A program made the translations under genes and the position numbers. A stretch of 16,180 bases of DNA from an uncultured Collinsella sp. (GTDB lineage Bacteria; Actinomycetota; Coriobacteriia; Coriobacteriales; Coriobacteriaceae): positions 1 through 16,180 of the forward strand of contig CAUEQX010000027.1 in assembly GCA_959020035.1 (NCBI GenBank). The letters are read 5' to 3'. Below, one piece after another: positions 1-7,534 of the stretch. The notes under the pieces were generated by a model. The model saw nothing but the letters and a program-made list of their open reading frames with translations, was not told the origin of the DNA and did no database searches. Position 1 is the first letter of the stretch; every line of letters begins with the position of its first letter.

Positions 1-232
1 ACTGCGCAGGGGTCGGCGCAGATGCGGGCTTAGGCGCAAGTGCGGGATTGGGGTTTGACGGGCGAGCCCCGCCGCCCATGAGTTCGTCGGCGGTCCACGG
101 GCGATCATCCATCACGTCGTCAAGGCTCAGCGAAAACAGGTCGTCTTCACCCTCATCGAACATGCGGTGCACATGTCCACCAATTGCCGGAATCAATCCG
201 CGACCGGTGCATGATGCCTTGCTCAACGCCAT
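1..232 (-). CDS. Unrecognised protein, 5' end only (runs off the left edge)
   Basis: An open frame on the minus strand begins at the ATG at 232-230 and continues without a stop for 77 codons to the window edge, so the C-terminus is missing. The start is supported by an AAGGA ribosome-binding site about 9 bases upstream and by a TATAAT box further upstream. The visible protein begins MALSKASCTGRGLIPAIGG. It then has an acidic stretch (residues about 26-45, rich in D and E) and a Pro/Ala/Asn-rich segment from about residue 56 that looks like a disordered linker. No signal peptide or membrane segment is visible. I do not recognise the family and assign no function. It is transcribed in the same direction as the regulator gene upstream of it but appears to have its own promoter. 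Confidence 0.6.
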   Translation of the reverse strand, partial: MALSKASCTGRGLIPAIGGHVHRMFDEGEDDLFSLSLDDVMDDRPWTADELMGGGARPSNPNPALAPKPASAPTPAQ

Positions 233-266
233 TCTGTCCCATCCTTTCGAAATACTAATGACATCG

Positions 267-272
267 ATTATA
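267..272 (-). promoter_or_regulatory. -10 promoter element candidate for the left-edge gene
   Basis: On the minus strand this reads TATAAT, a perfect -10 hexamer. It lies 34 bases before the start codon of the left-edge gene, which would leave a leader of about 25-30 bases. No convincing -35 hexamer is seen at 16-18 bases spacing, so the call rests on the -10 and its position. Confidence 0.4.
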
Positions 273-355
273 TGGAACTTCCCAAGCGGCTCGGTCTTGG
301 ATTCGTGCTTTCCAGAACTCGCGCCCAAAAGGGGAGGGGCAATCCAGGCGAGTGC

Positions 356-1009
356 CTACTTGTCGCCGGCCGCCGCCTTGGCCTCATTGAGGTAGCTATA
401 GAAGCTGTACTTGGAGATGCCAAAGAACTCGCAGGCGCGCTCGCTCGACTTGGAAATGAGGAAGGCGCCGCGACGGTCGAGGTAGCCAATGGCACGAATG
501 CGCTCGTCTTTGGTCATGAGTGCCGCGGGCTTGCCCACAAACTGCTCGCACTCGTGCAGCAGGTCCTCGAGCAGGTCGCCGATGTTCTTGGTAATGGGCT
601 CGGGCTCGGTATAGCCCGTGCCGCCGGTGCCGGTGAAAGCGTCGAGCGAGCGCTCAAAAGCCTTCATAAGCGTAATGTCAAAGTTGATGCCCAAAATGCC
701 GACGGGCTTGCCTTCGTCGTTGCGGATAAAGATGGTCGAGGACTTGAGCAGCTTGCCATCGGTGGTTTTAGTGAGGTACGGCTCGCGGTCGTGTACGTCG
801 GTGCTGCCCTCGTGCATGGACTCAAACACAATATGGCTGGGGCCGTCACCCAGTTTGCGCCCGCTGACGTGGCCGTTTTCGATCACTACGATGGAGTGGT
901 CCACGTCCTCGGTCTCCAGATCGTGGACGACGACTTCGCAGTTGGGGCCAAATTGGAGCGCCAGGCCGTGTGCGAGGCGCTTGTAAAACTCAATCTGTGC
1001 GGGGGTCAT
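356..1009 (-). CDS. DauR/YheO-type transcriptional regulator (PAS-like plus HTH)
   Basis: A 217-residue protein with the two-domain layout of the YheO/DauR family. Residues about 6-118 form the YheO-like PAS domain, with the typical CEVVVHDL start, GKLLKSSTIFIRN and GILGINFDIT. Residues about 165-212 form the C-terminal helix-turn-helix (GAFLISKSSERACEFFGISK region). Family members are DNA-binding regulators; DauR controls D-amino-acid catabolism in Pseudomonas. I chose the ATG at 1009 because AGGAAGG lies 5 bases upstream; the frame stays open for 25 more codons upstream, but that stretch has no good ribosome-binding site and is not family-like. The gene is divergent from dpaL, separated by 277 bases containing an inverted repeat. 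It probably controls the dpaL unit and responds to a small-molecule ligand, both by inference. Its family is solid; its ligand is unknown. Confidence 0.88.
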   Translation of the reverse strand: MTPAQIEFYKRLAHGLALQFGPNCEVVVHDLETEDVDHSIVVIENGHVSGRKLGDGPSHIVFESMHEGSTDVHDREPYLTKTTDGKLLKSSTIFIRNDEGKPVGILGINFDITLMKAFERSLDAFTGTGGTGYTEPEPITKNIGDLLEDLLHECEQFVGKPAALMTKDERIRAIGYLDRRGAFLISKSSERACEFFGISKYSFYSYLNEAKAAAGDK

Positions 1010-1147
1010 GGGTGCCTTCCTAAAAATTAGTTTGGGCACACTTTGCCATAAACCACATCTGTTCGCAAACAAATCCATCAACAAGGCAATTCATGACCGT
1101 TCGGCGGCGAAAAAGTACCGATTACGGCAACAAACAATTCGTTAGGT

Positions 1148-1200
1148 ATGCCAATCAAAAAGTGTGATAGAACATTACTAACAAACTTTTTGTTTGGCAT
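1148..1200. promoter_or_regulatory. Inverted repeat, candidate operator between regulator and dpaL
   Basis: Two 16-base arms, ATGCCAATCAAAAAGT (1148-1163) and ACTTTTTGTTTGGCAT (1185-1200), are reverse complements at 15 of 16 positions and are separated by 21 bases. Arm centres are 37 bases apart, between three and four helical turns, which would suit two dimers or a looped tetramer. The element sits 87 bases before the dpaL start and 139 bases before the regulator start, in an AT-rich stretch within otherwise GC-rich DNA. It is the best operator candidate for the divergent regulator. I could not identify a convincing -35/-10 pair for either gene nearby. Confidence 0.5.
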
Positions 1201-1211
1201 CCACATAAAAG

Positions 1212-1240
1212 TTCAGCCGTGTGAATGGGATCGGGCTGAA
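1212..1240 (+). other. Short hairpin in the dpaL leader
   Basis: TTCAGCC (1212-1218) and GGCTGAA (1234-1240) form a perfect 7-bp stem with a 15-base loop, 46 bases before the dpaL start. It could be part of the 5' untranslated region or a second protein-binding site. No T-run follows, so it is not a typical terminator. Confidence 0.25.
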
Positions 1241-1286
1241 ACGCGTATGCGGGGGCCGGCAAGAGAGGACTTAAGGAGTTCACCGT

Positions 1287-2501
1287 ATGGCCGATAAGAT
1301 CCAGTGGGCGGGCAACACGATGCCCAAGAGCGATGACAAGCACTTGGGAATCATGAGCCTCGACCACGTGAAGAAGGCCCGTGCCTTCCACCAGTCGTTC
1401 CCTCAATATACCGTCACTCCGCTTGCCCGTCTGGACGGTCAGGCTGCGCGCCTGGGCCTGTCCAACCTGTGCGTTAAGGACGAGAGCTATCGCTTTGGCC
1501 TCAACGCCTTTAAGGTTCTGGGCGGCTCGTTTGCCATGGCCAACTACATTGCCGATGAGACCGGCAAGGACGTTGCCGACTGCACCTTCGATTACCTGAC
1601 TTCCGATCAGCTTGCCAAGGACTTTGGCCAGGCCACCTTCTTTACCGCCACCGACGGCAACCATGGCCGCGGCGTGGCATGGGCTGCCAACAAGCTGGGT
1701 CAGAAGGCCGTCGTGCACATGCCCAAGGGTTCCACCAAGCCCCGCTTCGACAACATCGCCGCCGAGGGCGCCACGGTGACCATCGAAGAGGTCAACTACG
1801 ACGAGTGCGTGCGCATGGCCGCCGCCGAGGCCGACGCCTGCGAGCGCGGCGTCATCGTTCAGGACACCGCCTGGGAGGGCTACGAGAAGATCCCGTCCTG
1901 GATCATGGAGGGTTACGGCACCATGGCCTCCGAGGCCGCCGAGCAGCTGCGCGAGATGGCCATCAACCGCCCGACGCACGTGTTTGTCCAGGCTGGCGTG
2001 GGTTCGCTCGCCGGCGCCGTGGTGGGCTACTTCACCAACCTGTATCCCGATAACCCGCCCACCTTCGTCGTGGTTGAGTGCGCGCCTGCTGCCTGCCTGT
2101 ACAAGGGCGCTGCCGCCGGCGACGGCGATCCGCGCATCGTGGACGGCGACATGCCTTCCATCATGGCCGGTCTGTGCTGCGGCGAGCCCAACATTCTGGG
2201 CTGGGATATCCTGCGCAACCACGCCACCGCCTTCGTGTCCTGCCCCGACTGGGTCACCGCTCGCGGCATGCGCACCCTGGGCGCTCCCGAGAAGGGCGAC
2301 CCGCGCGTCATCTCCGGTGAGTCCGGCGCTGTGACCACCGGCCTGGTCGAGACCCTCATGCTCGATCCCGAGTACGCCGATCTCAAGGAACTCATCGGCC
2401 TGGACAAGACGAGCTCCGTGCTCTGCTTCTCCACCGAGGGCGACACGGATCCGGATCAGTACCGTCGCATCGTCTGGGAAGGCGAATACCCCACTTGCTA
2501 A
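1287..2501 (+). CDS. dpaL: Diaminopropionate ammonia-lyase (PLP enzyme)
   Basis: A 404-residue, fold-type II PLP enzyme of the YgeX/DpaL family (EC 4.3.1.15), of normal family length. It converts 2,3-diaminopropionate to pyruvate and two ammonia in the cytoplasm. The PLP lysine lies in SYRFGLNAFKVLGG (K76), and the phosphate-binding glycine loop is ATDGNHGRG (about 121-129). D123 in that loop and D193 in VQDTAWEGYE plausibly correspond to the catalytic aspartates known in the E. coli enzyme; this is my alignment by eye. The ATG is preceded by AAGGAG at 8 bases. It is the first gene of a dpaL-ygeY-ygeW unit, the gene trio also seen in E. coli and in gut bacteria with anaerobic purine/uric acid clusters. 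Codon choice is strongly C-ending, with few GCG codons, resembling the ribosomal genes of this window and suggesting high expression when induced. Confidence 0.95.
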   Translation: MADKIQWAGNTMPKSDDKHLGIMSLDHVKKARAFHQSFPQYTVTPLARLDGQAARLGLSNLCVKDESYRFGLNAFKVLGGSFAMANYIADETGKDVADCTFDYLTSDQLAKDFGQATFFTATDGNHGRGVAWAANKLGQKAVVHMPKGSTKPRFDNIAAEGATVTIEEVNYDECVRMAAAEADACERGVIVQDTAWEGYEKIPSWIMEGYGTMASEAAEQLREMAINRPTHVFVQAGVGSLAGAVVGYFTNLYPDNPPTFVVVECAPAACLYKGAAAGDGDPRIVDGDMPSIMAGLCCGEPNILGWDILRNHATAFVSCPDWVTARGMRTLGAPEKGDPRVISGESGAVTTGLVETLMLDPEYADLKELIGLDKTSSVLCFSTEGDTDPDQYRRIVWEGEYPTC

Positions 2502-2508
2502 TCGTTGG

Positions 2509-2535
2509 GGCGGAGTAAATAGGTATCGCTCCGCC
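2509..2535 (+). other. Intercistronic hairpin between dpaL and ygeY
   Basis: GGCGGAG (2509-2515) and CTCCGCC (2529-2535) pair perfectly over 7 bp with a 13-base loop, just after the dpaL stop. No T-run follows, so it is more likely an RNA-stability or processing element than a terminator. Confidence 0.3.
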
Positions 2536-2575
2536 ACCTCACAGGTAGATTCCTTCGTTTGAAAGGTTATGAACA

Positions 2576-3961
2576 ATGGCTAAAGAACTCGATTTCGACG
2601 CTATCAAGGCTGCTGCTGAGTCTCATCGTGCTGATATGACTCGCTTCCTGCGCGCTATGATCTCGCATCCCTCTGAGTCTTGCGAGGAGGGCGAGGTTGT
2701 CGCCTGCATCAAGGCCGAGATGGAGAGCCTTGGCTATGACGAGGTCAAGGTCGACGGCCTGGGCAACGTCATGGGCTTTATGGGCGAGGGCGACAAGATC
2801 ATCGCCATCGACTCTCACATCGACACCGTCGGCATCGGCAACATCGAGAACTGGGATGCCGATCCCTATGAGGGCTACGAGACCGACGAGATCATCTACG
2901 GCCGCGGCGGCTCCGACCAGGAGGGTGGCATGGCTTCTGCTACCTACGCTGCCAAGATGATGAAGGACATGGGCCTCATCCCCGAGGGCTACAAGATCAT
3001 GGTCGTCGGCACCGTCCAGGAAGAGGACTGCGACGGCATGTGCTGGCAGTACATCTACAACAAGGACGGCATTAAGCCCGAGTTCGTCATTTCCACCGAG
3101 CCCACCGACGGCGGCATCTATCGCGGTCACCGCGGCCGCATGGAGATCCGCGTCGACGTTCACGGTACCTCCTGCCACGGCTCCGCTCCCGACCGCGGCG
3201 ACAACGCCATCTACAAGATGGCCGACATCATCGCCGACGTCCGCGCCCTCAACAACGCCGGCTGCGACGAGCCGACCGACATCAAGGGTCTCGTCAAGAT
3301 GCTCGACCCCAAGTACAACCCCGAGCACTTCGAGGATGCCCGCTTCCTGGGCCGCGGCACCTGCACCGTCAGCCAGATCTTCTACACCAGCCCCAGCCGC
3401 TGCGCCGTGGCCGATTCCTGCGCCATCTCCATCGACCGTCGCATGACCGCCGGCGAGACCTGGGAGTCCTGCCTGGACGAGATCCGCAACCTGCCGGCCG
3501 CCAAGAAGTACGGCGACGACGTGAAGGTCTCCATGTACATGTACGACCGTCCGTCCTGGACCGGCGAGGTCTACGAGACCGAGGCTTACTTCCCCACGTG
3601 GATCAACAAGGAGACCGCTCCGCACGTCAAGGCCCTCGTCGACGCCCACAAGGCCATGTTTGGTGACGAGCGCATCGGCTGCGAGCCCAGCATGGACAAG
3701 CGCACCGGTCGCCCGCTGTGCGACAAGTGGACCTTCTCCACGAACTGCGTCTCCATCCAGGGCCGCTACGGCATCCCCTGCGTGGGCTTTGGCCCGGGTG
3801 CCGAGTCTCAGGCTCACGCTCCCAACGAGGTCACCTACAAGGACGACCTGGTCACCGCTGCCGCCATGTACGTGGCTGCCCTGAACCTCTACGATCCGAG
3901 CCAGGCCGATGGCGACGCCACCGTGTTCCGTGCCGGTCTGACCAACAACAAGATCGACTAG
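2576..3961 (+). CDS. ygeY: YgeY-type M20 family metallohydrolase
   Basis: A 461-residue M20-family zinc hydrolase closest to YgeY. The metal-binding residues of the family are visible: H81 and D83 in DSHIDTVG, D114 in GRGGSDQEGG, the E149-E150 catalytic pair in VGTVQEEDCDG, E175 in STEPTDGG, and the C-terminal H414 in ESQAHAPNE. The lid/dimerisation domain lies at about 183-300 and includes H201 in HGTSCHGSAPD. M20 enzymes hydrolyse amide or carbamoyl bonds. In the purine cluster YgeY is thought to act on a ring-opened or ureido intermediate before the carbamoyltransferase and lyase steps; the exact substrate cannot be read from sequence. The start ATG has AAAGG 9 bases upstream and lies 74 bases after dpaL. 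Codon use is as strongly biased as in dpaL. Confidence 0.92.
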   Translation: MAKELDFDAIKAAAESHRADMTRFLRAMISHPSESCEEGEVVACIKAEMESLGYDEVKVDGLGNVMGFMGEGDKIIAIDSHIDTVGIGNIENWDADPYEGYETDEIIYGRGGSDQEGGMASATYAAKMMKDMGLIPEGYKIMVVGTVQEEDCDGMCWQYIYNKDGIKPEFVISTEPTDGGIYRGHRGRMEIRVDVHGTSCHGSAPDRGDNAIYKMADIIADVRALNNAGCDEPTDIKGLVKMLDPKYNPEHFEDARFLGRGTCTVSQIFYTSPSRCAVADSCAISIDRRMTAGETWESCLDEIRNLPAAKKYGDDVKVSMYMYDRPSWTGEVYETEAYFPTWINKETAPHVKALVDAHKAMFGDERIGCEPSMDKRTGRPLCDKWTFSTNCVSIQGRYGIPCVGFGPGAESQAHAPNEVTYKDDLVTAAAMYVAALNLYDPSQADGDATVFRAGLTNNKID

Positions 3962-4162
3962 TCCCATTCCTCGATTTTGTTGAGCCGGGGGCCGCTCGTG
4001 TCCCCGGCACCCCCTGTTGACTTGGGGCCCGCGGTCGTTATCTCCCATGCTTCCTCAACGGTGGCGGGTCCTCGTCATGGTGCTCTGCATGTTCTAGCCA
4101 CACGCGCATGTCGGAGCACATCTACTCATTGCGATCGTTGCATCTTTAGAAAGGACATTTCC
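3962..4162 (+). other. Gap between ygeY and ygeW with two potential hairpins
   Basis: This 201-base spacer is long for a shared operon. It contains GCCGGGG (3984-3990) pairing with CCCCGGC (4002-4008), and a weaker stem of TGCTC (4081-4085) with GAGCA (4114-4118), extended inward by CATG pairs (4088-4091 with 4107-4110). Neither has a T-run. No credible coding region lies here: the ygeW frame stays open upstream, but without a ribosome-binding site or family similarity. The spacer may hold an RNA-stability element or a second promoter; I saw no convincing -35/-10 pair. Confidence 0.35.
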
Positions 4163-5365
4163 ATGGACGCTAAGTTTACCGAGCTCGTCGAGCAGCTGAA
4201 CGGCCTCGATTTTAAGGGTATGTACGGCAGCGACTTCCTGCACACCTGGGACAAGACCACCGATGAGCTCAAGGCTCTCTACATCGTCGCCGACGCCCTG
4301 CGCGAGCTGCGTGAGAACAACGTTTCGTCCAAGATTTTCGACTCCGGTCTTGCCGTCTCCCTGTTCCGCGACAACTCCACCCGTACGCGCTTCTCCTTCT
4401 CTAAGGCCGCCAACCTGCTCGGCCTTGAGCTGCAGGACCTGGACGAGAAGAAGTCCCAGATCGCCCACGGCGAGACCGTCCGCGAGACCGCTACCATGAT
4501 TTCCTTCATGGCCGACGTCATCGGCATCCGCGACGACATGTACATCGGCAAGGGCGACGCCTACATGGCCGAGGTCTCCGAGTCTGTCCAGCAGGCCTAC
4601 GAGGACGGCGTTCTGGATCACCGTCCCACGCTCATCTCCCTGCAGTCCGATTCCGACCACCCCACGCAGTCCTCTGCCGACATGCTCTACCTCATCAACG
4701 AGTTTGGCGGTCTTGAGAACCTCAAGGGCAAGAAGGTTGCCGTCACCTGGGCCTATTCGCCCTCTTACGGCAAGCCGCTGTCCTGCCCGCAGTCGCTGAT
4801 CAGCCTGCTGCCCCGCTTTGGCATGGACGTCACCCTGGCTCACCCCGAGGGCTACGACCTCATGCCCGAGGTCGTCGAGCGCGCCAAGGGCTACGCCGCC
4901 GAGTCCGGCACCACCTTTAAGCAGGTCAACACCATGGCCGAGGCCTTCGAGGGCGCCGACATCGTGATCCCCAAGAGTTGGGCTCCGTTTGCCGCCATGG
5001 AGAAGCGCACCAACCTGTACGCTGAGGGCGACGACGCCGGCATCGCTGCGCTCGAGAAGGAGCTGCTCGCCCAGAACGCCACCCATCAGGACTGGTGCTC
5101 CACGACCGAGCTCATGGAGAAGACTGCCAACGGCCAGGACACCATCTTTATGCACCCGCTGCCCGCCGACATCTCCGGTGTCTCCTGCGAGCACGGCGAG
5201 GTCAACGCCGACGTCTTCGACATGCACCGTGTGGGCATGTACAAGGAGGCCAGCTACAAGCCGTATGCCATCGCTGCCATGATGTTCCTGCAGAAGGTTG
5301 CCGATCCCGCCGCTACCCTCAAGGCCCTCGACGAGCGCAACACCGCCCGTTGGCTCCAGGCCTAA
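4163..5365 (+). CDS. ygeW: Knotted carbamoyltransferase YgeW
   Basis: A 400-residue member of the aspartate/ornithine carbamoyltransferase superfamily, YgeW branch. Carbamoyl-phosphate-binding signatures are STRTR (residues 72-76, within RDNSTRTRFSF), HPTQ (166-169, within DSDHPTQSSAD) and HPLPAD (331-336). The length and the DHPTQ/HPLPAD forms fit the YgeW family. Its physiological reaction is thought to be carbamoyl removal from a ureido intermediate of purine breakdown, giving carbamoyl phosphate and diaminopropionate-type products; this comes from cluster context and is not proven for this protein. The ATG at 4163 is chosen because GAAAGGA sits 7 bases upstream and the family begins here; an in-frame extension of 62 codons upstream is unsupported. 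A strong terminator follows, making ygeW the last gene of its unit. Confidence 0.93.
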   Translation: MDAKFTELVEQLNGLDFKGMYGSDFLHTWDKTTDELKALYIVADALRELRENNVSSKIFDSGLAVSLFRDNSTRTRFSFSKAANLLGLELQDLDEKKSQIAHGETVRETATMISFMADVIGIRDDMYIGKGDAYMAEVSESVQQAYEDGVLDHRPTLISLQSDSDHPTQSSADMLYLINEFGGLENLKGKKVAVTWAYSPSYGKPLSCPQSLISLLPRFGMDVTLAHPEGYDLMPEVVERAKGYAAESGTTFKQVNTMAEAFEGADIVIPKSWAPFAAMEKRTNLYAEGDDAGIAALEKELLAQNATHQDWCSTTELMEKTANGQDTIFMHPLPADISGVSCEHGEVNADVFDMHRVGMYKEASYKPYAIAAMMFLQKVADPAATLKALDERNTARWLQA

Positions 5366-5388
5366 AGCCGGGTTGAGGTAAGCCATGT

Positions 5389-5429
5389 AAAGGGGGCGCT
5401 CTGCCAACCGGCGGGGTGCCCCCTTTTTT
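5389..5429 (+). terminator. Strong Rho-independent terminator after ygeW
   Basis: AAAGGGGGC (5389-5397) pairs with GCCCCCTTT. The stem continues inward with further GC and GU pairs to GCC/GGC around an AACC tetraloop (5406-5409), and a run of six T follows (5424-5429). It lies 23 bases after the ygeW stop and separates the dpaL-ygeY-ygeW unit from the molybdenum-accessory genes. The A-run before the stem could allow some activity on the other strand, but no minus-strand gene reads into it. Confidence 0.92.
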
Positions 5430-5516
5430 GCATCGCGGGCGTGCGGGATAAGCGCTTTCGATGTGGATGCCCGCGGCGCGAGTTATGGGTACGATGGTTT
5501 CAGGGGAGGTATCACC

Positions 5517-6131
5517 ATGAAACTTGGATGCGTCATTATGGCTTCGGGCGAGGGCAAGCGGTTTGGCTCTAACAAGATGCTTGCCGATATCTATGGCGAG
5601 CCGCTGATTGCCCGGACCATCGATTCGGTTCCCCGGGGCTTTGACGTCGTGGTTTCGACGCGTTGGCCCGAGGTCGCTCAGATTTGCGAGGACAAGCATT
5701 GCCCGTGCGTGCTGCACGATGGCGGGCTGCGCAGCGAAAGCGTCCGTGCGGGCCTTTCATGGGGAGTCGAACGCAACTGGAAAGGTTGCCTCTTTTTGCC
5801 GGGCGACCAGCCGCTCGTGAGTTCGGATTCTTTTGAGGCCATGGTTCGCGCGTTTGATGAGCGTGGCCGCAAGCATCCGGTGCGTCTTGTGTGCAACGGT
5901 GAGCCTTCGAGCCCGGTGCTCTTTCCGGCGGAACTGTTCGATGTACTTATGTGTCTTGAGGGCAAGGACGGCGGGGGCTCGATTCTCAAAGGTCGCACCG
6001 ACGTGGTGCTGGTCGAGGCGCGTGCCTACGAGCTGTGGGACGTCGATACCGTCAAGGGACAGCGACGCATAACGGAGCATATTGCCGCCTGCTCGTATTT
6101 TGATCGCGTGGCCAACTGCATCAATCAATAA
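5517..6131 (+). CDS. MobA/MocA-like nucleotidyltransferase (YgfJ-like)
   Basis: A 204-residue protein of the MobA-like NTP-transferase family, of the MocA/YgfJ kind. The N-terminal nucleotide-binding motif is MASGEGKRFGSNKM (8-21), the metal-binding aspartate is D97 in LPGDQPLV, and SSPVLFP (131-137) followed by GKDGGGSIL fits the molybdopterin cytidylyltransferase pattern. Such enzymes transfer CMP to molybdopterin to make the cytosine dinucleotide cofactor of xanthine-dehydrogenase-type hydroxylases. Start ATG 5517 has GGGGAGG 7 bases upstream; a longer in-frame start at 5463 lacks this. It leads a two-gene unit with the hydantoinase (9-base gap). YqeB, YqeC and XdhC-family genes downstream support a hydroxylase-maturation role. 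CTP versus GTP specificity cannot be decided by eye. Confidence 0.85.
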   Translation: MKLGCVIMASGEGKRFGSNKMLADIYGEPLIARTIDSVPRGFDVVVSTRWPEVAQICEDKHCPCVLHDGGLRSESVRAGLSWGVERNWKGCLFLPGDQPLVSSDSFEAMVRAFDERGRKHPVRLVCNGEPSSPVLFPAELFDVLMCLEGKDGGGSILKGRTDVVLVEARAYELWDVDTVKGQRRITEHIAACSYFDRVANCINQ

Positions 6132-6140
6132 GGAGCAATT

Positions 6141-7508
6141 ATGATCATCATCAAAAACGGCGCGCTCGTGACGCCACAGGGGCTTCGCCGCGCCGATCTT
6201 GCCATGGATGGCGATAAGATCGTGCGGATCGCCGCGGCGATTGAGCCTGCCGAGGGCGATACCGTCGAGGATGCCACGGGCTGCTGGGTGTTTCCCGGCT
6301 TTATCGACGGCCACACGCACATGCAGTGCTGGACCGGCATGGATTGGACGGCCGATAGCTTTGAGACCGGCACGTGCGCGGCTGCCTGCGGCGGTACGAC
6401 GACCATCGTGGACTACGCGACGGCCGATCGTGGCGTGACCATGCCCGATGCCTTGGCCGAGTGGCATCGCCGCGCCGACGGCACCTGCACGGCAAACTAC
6501 GCCTTTCATATGGCACTCGCCGAGTGGAACGAGCGCAACCGCGCCGATCTTTCGGCCATACGCGAGGCGGGCGTATCGTCGTTTAAGACCTACTTTGCCT
6601 ACGACCACCTGCGCTTGGACGATGCCGAGACGCTCGAGGTGCTGGAGGAGCTCAAGCATATTGGCGGTATCCTGTGCGTGCATTGCGAGAACGGTACGCT
6701 GGTGAATGAGCTGCAGAAGCGCGTGTTTGAGCAGGGTATCCACGGGCCCGAGGGCCATGCGCTCAGCCGTCCGGATGTGTGCGAGGCCGAGGCAGTGAGC
6801 CGTCTGCTATACCTGGCGCACCTGGCCGGCGACGCACCGGTCAACGTGGTGCACCTTTCGACCAAGCTGGGGCTCGAGGCCATCCGTGCCGCCAAGGCGC
6901 GCGGGCAGAAGAATATCTATGTCGAGACCTGCCCTCAGTATCTGATGCTCGACGATACGTGCTATTTGGAGCAGGGCGAGGACGGCTTTGCGGGCGCCAA
7001 ATATGTGATGAGCCCGCCGCTGCGCCATGCGGGCGACCGTGCGGCACTGCGTGAGGCGCTTGTGGCCGGCGAGATCGATACGATCGCGACCGACCACTGC
7101 AGCTTTAACCTGCACGGGCAAAAGGACCGCGGGCGTGACGATTTCCGCGCGATTCCCAACGGCGGGCCCGGCGTGGAGCATCGTCCCGTCGCGATTGCCA
7201 CGAGCTTTGAGGGCCAGCTGGGCCCCGAGGACCTCTGCCGCTTGATGAGCGAGAACCCGGCGCGCGTCTTTGGCATGTATCCGCGCAAGGGCTGTCTTGC
7301 CGAGGGCTCCGATGCCGACGTGTGCGTGTGGGATCCCCGGGCGCGCTGGACCATTCGCGCGGCGACGCAGCATCAGGCCGTGGACTACACGCCGCTCGAG
7401 GGTTTTGAGGCACATGGCCGCGCCAAGGCCGTGTTTGTGAACGGCGTGCTGGTGGCACGCGACGGCGAGCCCACCGGAGCCCAACCCGGCCGCTACGTGC
7501 CTCGCTAG
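6141..7508 (+). CDS. hyuA: D-hydantoinase / dihydropyrimidinase family (HyuA, YgeZ-like)
   Basis: A 455-residue cyclic amidohydrolase with the full binuclear metal set: H58 and H60 in DGHTHMQ, the carbamylated lysine K149 in SSFKTYFAY, H181 in CVHCENG, H238 in VNVVHLST, and D318 in IATDHCSF. Length and motifs match D-hydantoinases, which open hydantoin or dihydropyrimidine rings to N-carbamoyl products. In purine clusters the YgeZ/HyuA homologue is thought to open a ring of a purine-derived intermediate, whose product YgeY, YgeW and DpaL would then strip. ATG 6141 has AAGGAG 5 bases upstream and lies 9 bases after the MocA-like gene. Codon use is looser than in dpaL-ygeY-ygeW, with many GCG codons. 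It converges on yqeC downstream. Confidence 0.92.
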   Translation: MIIIKNGALVTPQGLRRADLAMDGDKIVRIAAAIEPAEGDTVEDATGCWVFPGFIDGHTHMQCWTGMDWTADSFETGTCAAACGGTTTIVDYATADRGVTMPDALAEWHRRADGTCTANYAFHMALAEWNERNRADLSAIREAGVSSFKTYFAYDHLRLDDAETLEVLEELKHIGGILCVHCENGTLVNELQKRVFEQGIHGPEGHALSRPDVCEAEAVSRLLYLAHLAGDAPVNVVHLSTKLGLEAIRAAKARGQKNIYVETCPQYLMLDDTCYLEQGEDGFAGAKYVMSPPLRHAGDRAALREALVAGEIDTIATDHCSFNLHGQKDRGRDDFRAIPNGGPGVEHRPVAIATSFEGQLGPEDLCRLMSENPARVFGMYPRKGCLAEGSDADVCVWDPRARWTIRAATQHQAVDYTPLEGFEAHGRAKAVFVNGVLVARDGEPTGAQPGRYVPR

Positions 7509-7509
7509 C

Positions 7510-7530
7510 AGGGGGAGTGCCGGACCCCCT
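7510..7530. other. Short GC hairpin right after hyuA
   Basis: AGGGGG (7510-7515) and CCCCCT (7525-7530) form a 6-bp stem with a 9-base loop beginning 2 bases after the hyuA stop. No T-run follows. Together with the adjacent palindromic repeat it may help end transcription between the convergent genes. Confidence 0.3.
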
Positions 7531-7534
7531 CCGC

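Noticed and set aside
48..395. Plus-strand open frame at the left edge
   Set aside because: Serine/proline-rich, without a ribosome-binding site, and opposite a better-supported minus-strand gene start and the end of the regulator gene.
1155..2576. Long minus-strand open frame (473 codons) opposite dpaL
   Set aside because: It is the antisense shadow of dpaL in GC-rich DNA; its composition is Gly/Ala/Val/His-rich without any domain, and dpaL has all family motifs.
4017..4043. TTGACT followed by TTATCT as a ygeW promoter
   Set aside because: The spacer is only 15 bases and the -10 match is poor, so I do not call a promoter.
2567..4048. Long minus-strand open frame (493 codons) opposite ygeY
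   Set aside because: Antisense shadow produced by the strong C-ending codon bias of ygeY; low-complexity, no recognisable fold or ribosome-binding site.
3977..4162. 62-codon N-terminal extension of ygeW
   Set aside because: No ribosome-binding site, Pro/Ser/Arg-rich, absent from the family; the ATG at 4163 has GAAAGGA at proper spacing.
4094..5407. Long minus-strand open frame (437 codons) opposite ygeW
   Set aside because: Antisense shadow of ygeW; no domain content and it would have to read through the terminator region.
5757..6758. Minus-strand open frame of 333 codons across the mocA-like gene and hyuA
   Set aside because: Opposite two well-supported genes; no family resemblance.
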